From contig JBBELK010000556.1 of assembly GCA_037783545.1 (NCBI GenBank), positions 1 to 64,000 of the forward strand: 64,000 bases of DNA, read 5' to 3'. The DNA comes from Henricia sp. BOLD:AAB3569. Lineage: Eukaryota; Echinodermata; Asteroidea; Spinulosida; Echinasteridae. Positions 60,147-64,000 of the stretch are shown piece by piece. Under the pieces are notes generated by a model. The model did no database searches. It worked only from the letters and a program-made list of their open reading frames with translations, and had not been told where the DNA came from. The translations under genes were made by a program, and so were the position numbers. Each line of letters starts with the position of its first letter. Position 1 is the first letter of the stretch.

Positions 60147-62450
60147 CAGAGCCGTATATTTAGAGAGTTGCGCCAACTTGAGATTTGAAGCCATTTTGTT
60201 TCCTACCTTCGCCGCGCGCCCTCCAGCGTGCCATAGGTTTACGTACAAAAAGGCAAACATTTCAACTGATTTTATCGGCAATTTCGTCGACTTGCGTTGA
60301 TTTCACGACGCATTTTGGTTTCTGTTATGTAACAAACAAACCAAAGCTTCACAGAATACTTGTTACCGCTTCATGTATATTTTTGAGAAACACACGTACA
60401 AAATTTCATTCTAATCTCATACCGGTACATATTTCCTCACAAATACGTTTACTGTATTTCCCCCAAGCATAAACATGCATATTATTACTGAGCTAATACA
60501 ATGAACAGTTAGCTGAATGCATGCCATCTCTGATTTAATTTTTTCAATTATTATTTACAAATTATTTACAGATCCATTTATTTTCTGTTTTGAATTGTCT
60601 TCGCTACTGAGGGTTTAAATAAATCTTGTGGCACTTGCATCCCTGAGCAAGGTTCTTAACATCAATTTCTTCCAAAGTCGCAAGTATGTGTAGTGTGTTA
60701 ATGTAATTAAGAACATCATGATACTAAGTTAAAACTTCCTATGATTAGAAACAGCAAACTGCAGTACAAAGAACTTGGTGTGTCATCCTGAACTACTTTG
60801 TGCATTGAAGCAGTGGTGGAATCGAACCATCCACATCAACATTCTCCAAGTACAAGCAGTTTACTGCACTATTACTATTAGACGTGTGTCAACCAACAGG
60901 GCTGCAGTGGAGTCCACACTGTCCAAGTCCCGAGTCCCTAAGTGCATTTATACTTGGTGTCAATGATCTCTGGCAGCTCGTAAGTTTACTTTAGGTCGAG
61001 AAATGTTCTTTCTTTTGGAATAGAAATACATTCGAGTGCTTAAAATAATTTCAAGTCGTTGTATTCACATTCTCAAAATTCTATTTCACATGTTAAAACA
61101 AAAGTAATGTATTTTTTTGTTTAAAATACAAATGTTTCCACTCTAAGTCCTTACCATCTGAGTCTATTAAGTCCTGACTGGCCGAGACCGAGGCGGAGTT
61201 CATGAAAATCGGGAGTCGAGTCCAGACTCAAGTCAGCATTGTCAACCAACAGCTCAATTCTGTCGGTCGCACATCCTGCAGCACTTTTGTGACCCAAAAA
61301 ACAAATTTGTTCATGCTAAGATACTTGTACGTGTTGCGTACAGGTATGCCAAGATTTTGGTTTTACTTAAATAGGCCTGTTTCAGCTTTTCCTCTGTGCC
61401 ACTTTCCACACACACAGACAGCTTAAAATTTATTACGCGTAGCTGGAACCGCGTAAACGTTGACTGCACTGCACTGCTGCAGGGAAATTTATAAAACCCG
61501 GAGGTCGGAGGTACCCGGAGGTAGATTGATTGATTAGGCCTAATTGATTGATCTTTTGCCGGAGGTTGATGTAAAATTCGCGATACAGTTGCAATACTTA
61601 GTTAGGCTATGTAAATTTGACCAAAGTGTGGAAATGTCCCTGTTTTGTCAAACGGTCATTCCAATTTAGCATGTTTTAATAGCTAAAGTTTAAAAAATTA
61701 ATGTCTAACTTTAAACATGGTAAAAGAAAATTTCTACCTCCGCCGGGTTAATATACCTCTGACGGAAACAGGACAACTCGCACCCAAAATGAGCCACCCT
61801 GGTCAACTCGTAACCGGGACAACTCGAACCCATTCCATCGTCATGATCGTGTATGCGCGTGCAACTTTATGAAACCGTTTCATCGTTTTACTGGCACTTT
61901 TTCCCCCTACTTGGAATGACACTTTTACCGTAAAGTTTGCAGCGACCCCACTTTTGCCGGCCCCTTTTTGAAAATTTTGACCCGATTTCAGCCACATTCT
62001 GCCACAACTTTCCTGGGAATTTTCCGCGACATTTGCCGGGATTTTTATTTTAAAAGGATTTTCTGTCGCAACTTTCAACTTTGCCGACTTTTGCTGTGAT
62101 GCTTGCTGGAACTGCTGTTTTTTGGGGGGTGGGGTGGGGGGGCCATATTTTGCAGGACCTTTAAAAATTTACAACAAAATAATAACAACAAAAGGGGTAC
62201 GAGTTGACCTGGGTACGAGTTGTCCCGGGTACGAGTTGTCCAGCATTCGATATACCTACAGCCCGACTTCCACGGTTAAAATCAGCAGGTCTGCTGTCAC
62301 GGAAAAAGGTTTTTTCGATCTGTTTTTGATGAACTCCTGTACAAACCTACTGGGAAAATCCTCACGGTAGGAAACAAAATGGCTATTTTAACCACGTGAC
62401 CAAAAACAAGAAGTCGCTACATGTCGCAACTCTCTAAATATACGGCTCTG
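60147..62450. mobile_element. 2.3-kb element with perfect 26-bp inverted ends
   Basis: CAGAGCCGTATATTTAGAGA and six more bases (60147-60172) are repeated exactly, inverted, at 62425-62450. Matching inside the ends continues with gaps (GCCATTTTGTTTCCTACC). No transposase frame is present, so it is non-autonomous. Target duplications are not clear. It starts eight bases past the discoidin exon boundary and so occupies the intron. Confidence 0.82.
61750..62250. repeat. Inverted clusters of GACAACTCG words
   Basis: The left cluster (61770-61830) holds GGACAACTCGCACCC, GGTCAACTCGTAACC and GGACAACTCGAACCC. The right cluster (62194-62241) holds GGGTACGAGTTGACC, then GGGTACGAGTTGTCC twice. The clusters are mirror images about 400 bp apart, inside the 2.3-kb element. 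Confidence 0.75.
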
Positions 62451-62586
62451 CGGGAGACGGGAGATGAGCGCCCTCTGCGGTCGAAAGCACCACTGTGCCG
62501 TGCCGTGAATTCGTTACCAGAATGGTTATCGGGCTGTATTCCCCTTAAATCTCCTAAGTACAAAGTGTCCGAGAAGGGACACTCTG

Positions 62587-63360
62587 GAGACGGCTGTGAA
62601 TGTTTTGAATTCGAGGGGAGTATCCCGTCGGTAATTAAAAGAAAAGCGCCCTCTTTGGACACCGAAGTACTTTGAATAAAAACGTCACTGTATCGGTCTT
62701 TATTTACCTTTTTTAAAACATCCCTCTCGTGCCGCCATTTTTCTTGGCAAGAGGGTCTCTGGAGATGCGGAGACGGGAGACGGCTGTGAATTTTTGAATT
62801 CGAGGGGGTATCCCGTCGGTAATTTAAAGAAAAGCGCCCTCTCTGGACACCGAAGTACTTTGAATAAAAACGTCACTGTTTCCGGTCTTTAGTTACCTTT
62901 TTTAAAACATCCCTCTCGTGCCGCCATTTTTCTTGGCAAGAGGGTCTCTGGAGACGCGGAGACGGCTGTGAATGTTTTGAATTCGAGGGGGGTTGTATCC
63001 CGTCGATAAATAAATGAACGCCCTCTGGACGCCGAACGAGTTTGATATAGTTCGTCGGTAATTAAAATAAAAGAAGTGCACGACTCCGTCTCCGGCGACG
63101 GGATCGTTTCCGAGCGCCCCGCTTGATTCCAAAGAGGGCGCAATATAGGTTTGAACAGTTCATTCTAAAGAGGGCGCAATATATGAATGTGTAAGTGCGT
63201 GACGTGTGTGACTCGATTATTCTGGGCAAGAGGGTTTCTGGTGACGCGGAGACGCGGAGACGTCTGTGAATGTTTTGATTTCATTCTCAAGAGGGCGCAA
63301 TAGCAATATATGAATGTGCGCCAGTGCGTGACGGTGACTCCGTCTCCGGAGATGTTGAGA
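62587..63360 (+). repeat. About 185-bp tandem repeat, 2.5 units, then AGAGGGCGC repeats
   Basis: GAGACGGCTGTGAAT starts units at 62587, 62777 and 62959 (periods 190 and 182). Each unit carries GAATTCGAGGGG, AGCGCCCTC, ACACCGAAGTACTTTGAATA and CCATTTTTCTTGGCAAGAGG. Further on, AAGAGGGCGCAATA occurs three times (63133, 63171, 63290). Small frames across it are chance readings. Confidence 0.85.
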
Positions 63361-63510
63361 TTGAAGTATAGTGGGCCCTGTATTCTATATGAAAAAAAAT
63401 AGGCCTATATCTTAAAATTACAATTTAACATTATCTGTTGATTCCAGGAGGTAATTTCCTTAAAATCTTTGTATACGAAAAAAATACCATAAATAATAAC
63501 CAAGGCTTAC

Positions 63511-63839
63511 CTGGATTTCTGCTCCTGGATGATGGAGTTCAGGGGACTGCACACAACCACTGCTGCAGATTCAAAGTGGCGGGACATCTCTGTTTTGTCG
63601 GAAGATTGATTTGCCAATGTCAGGCTGTACATAATTGGAAGCAGTTCGAAAATCAGAGATTTGCCATATCCAGTTGGCAGAACTGCGACTGTATCGCCAC
63701 TTAGTGCAGCCTTCAGGCAAATACACTGCTGAGGCTTGAGTGAAGAGTACTCCGTGCCCCTCCGCTGATTCACTTCAGACAGGGCGAGCTTAAGAAACAA
63801 GGAAAATTGAAGAACTTTCTCCATTTGTAAAGCCGCCAT
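63511..63839 (-). CDS. RecQ-like helicase, first exon
   Basis: Coding runs from the ATG at 63839 to a splice donor (CCAG then GTAAGCC) after 63511, about 110 residues. LKPQQCICLKAALSG is the RecQ-type Q-like segment, VAVLPTGYGKSLIFELLP is the Walker A motif I with the T-G-x-G-K-S loop, and VVVCSPLNSIIQEQ is motif Ia. The protein would be an ATP-dependent DNA helicase of the RecQ fold; downstream exons lie to the left and were not recognised. Short RecQ-like genes of this kind are often multiplied and associated with repeats in marine invertebrates, so this may be a mobile-linked copy rather than a housekeeping RECQ gene. Confidence 0.85.
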
Positions 63840-64000
63840 TTGTTTACGCTAACAACCGCTCCCGCTAGCTAGCCGTACGCGGCCGAAGTATCTCCGGAAT
63901 ATTCCGGATATTGCCGAGCATTTGAGTAATTTGCATAAACATCCAGGAATTCCTGGATATTTATGCCAAACATGGCGGCGTGTACCTGTCCTCATATACG
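63840..64000. promoter_or_regulatory. Upstream region of the RecQ-like gene with palindromes
   Basis: Two tight palindromes, TCCGGAATATTCCGGA (63893-63908) and ATCCAGGAATTCCTGGAT (63942-63959), lie 54-120 bases before the start codon. They could be operator-like sites or MITE ends. A promoter role is inferred from position only. Confidence 0.4.

Overview
This is a eukaryotic, almost certainly marine-invertebrate, nuclear window. Host coding sequence is sparse, with one clear spliced host-like exon plus the first exon of a RecQ-like helicase. Nested mobile elements fill most of the rest. Ngaro, Polinton, Gypsy, I-type LINE and Harbinger elements, abundant foldback MITEs and tRNA-headed SINEs together suggest an invertebrate deuterostome (echinoderm, hemichordate or amphioxus). 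That placement is inference; nothing here fixes the species.

Layout. 0-6.6 kb: decayed LINE 3' end, poly-G tracts, tandem hairpin repeats and foldback MITEs. 6.66-17.28 kb: a 73-bp satellite whose unit folds on itself. It is split by an 8.4-kb Ngaro tyrosine-recombinase retroelement (8121-16495, minus strand, with its split direct repeats visible) and by two small palindromic elements with about 10-bp target duplications. 17.87-26.09 kb: a giant inverted repeat with arms of 2.7 and 3.1 kb. Each arm carries an inverted 80-bp tandem array. Its central loop holds a 5'-truncated I-type LINE (19-bp target duplication) and an adjacent SINE.

26.16-49.15 kb: a pile-up of fossils between two direct copies of a 0.45-kb repeat. 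In order it holds a Gypsy element (27.6-33.25 kb, with a GC-rich MITE inside), a rearranged Polinton (about 33.28-47.3 kb) and the 5' end of a second Ngaro-like element (47.3-48.66 kb). Inside the Polinton DNA polymerase gene sits a 5.2-kb Harbinger-type DNA transposon (39833-45053). Both its genes read through by ordinary splicing: a DDE transposase of 426 codons and a MADF-domain DNA-binding protein of 524 codons. It is the best-preserved element in the window.

49-59 kb: AT-rich DNA with a TTAA-flanked MITE, two SINEs and a second large foldback element (51417-54891) whose arms run into 21-bp minisatellites. 59-64 kb: the host-like part. An F5/8 type C (discoidin) exon lies at 59937-60139. 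A 2.3-kb element with perfect 26-bp inverted ends begins 8 bases after its splice junction. Next come 185-bp tandem repeats and the RecQ-like exon on the minus strand at the right edge.

The dominant theme is inverted repetition at every scale, from about 90-bp hairpins to an 8-kb foldback, with elements repeatedly nested in repeats. All coordinates and motifs were read by eye; no alignment or database search was run.
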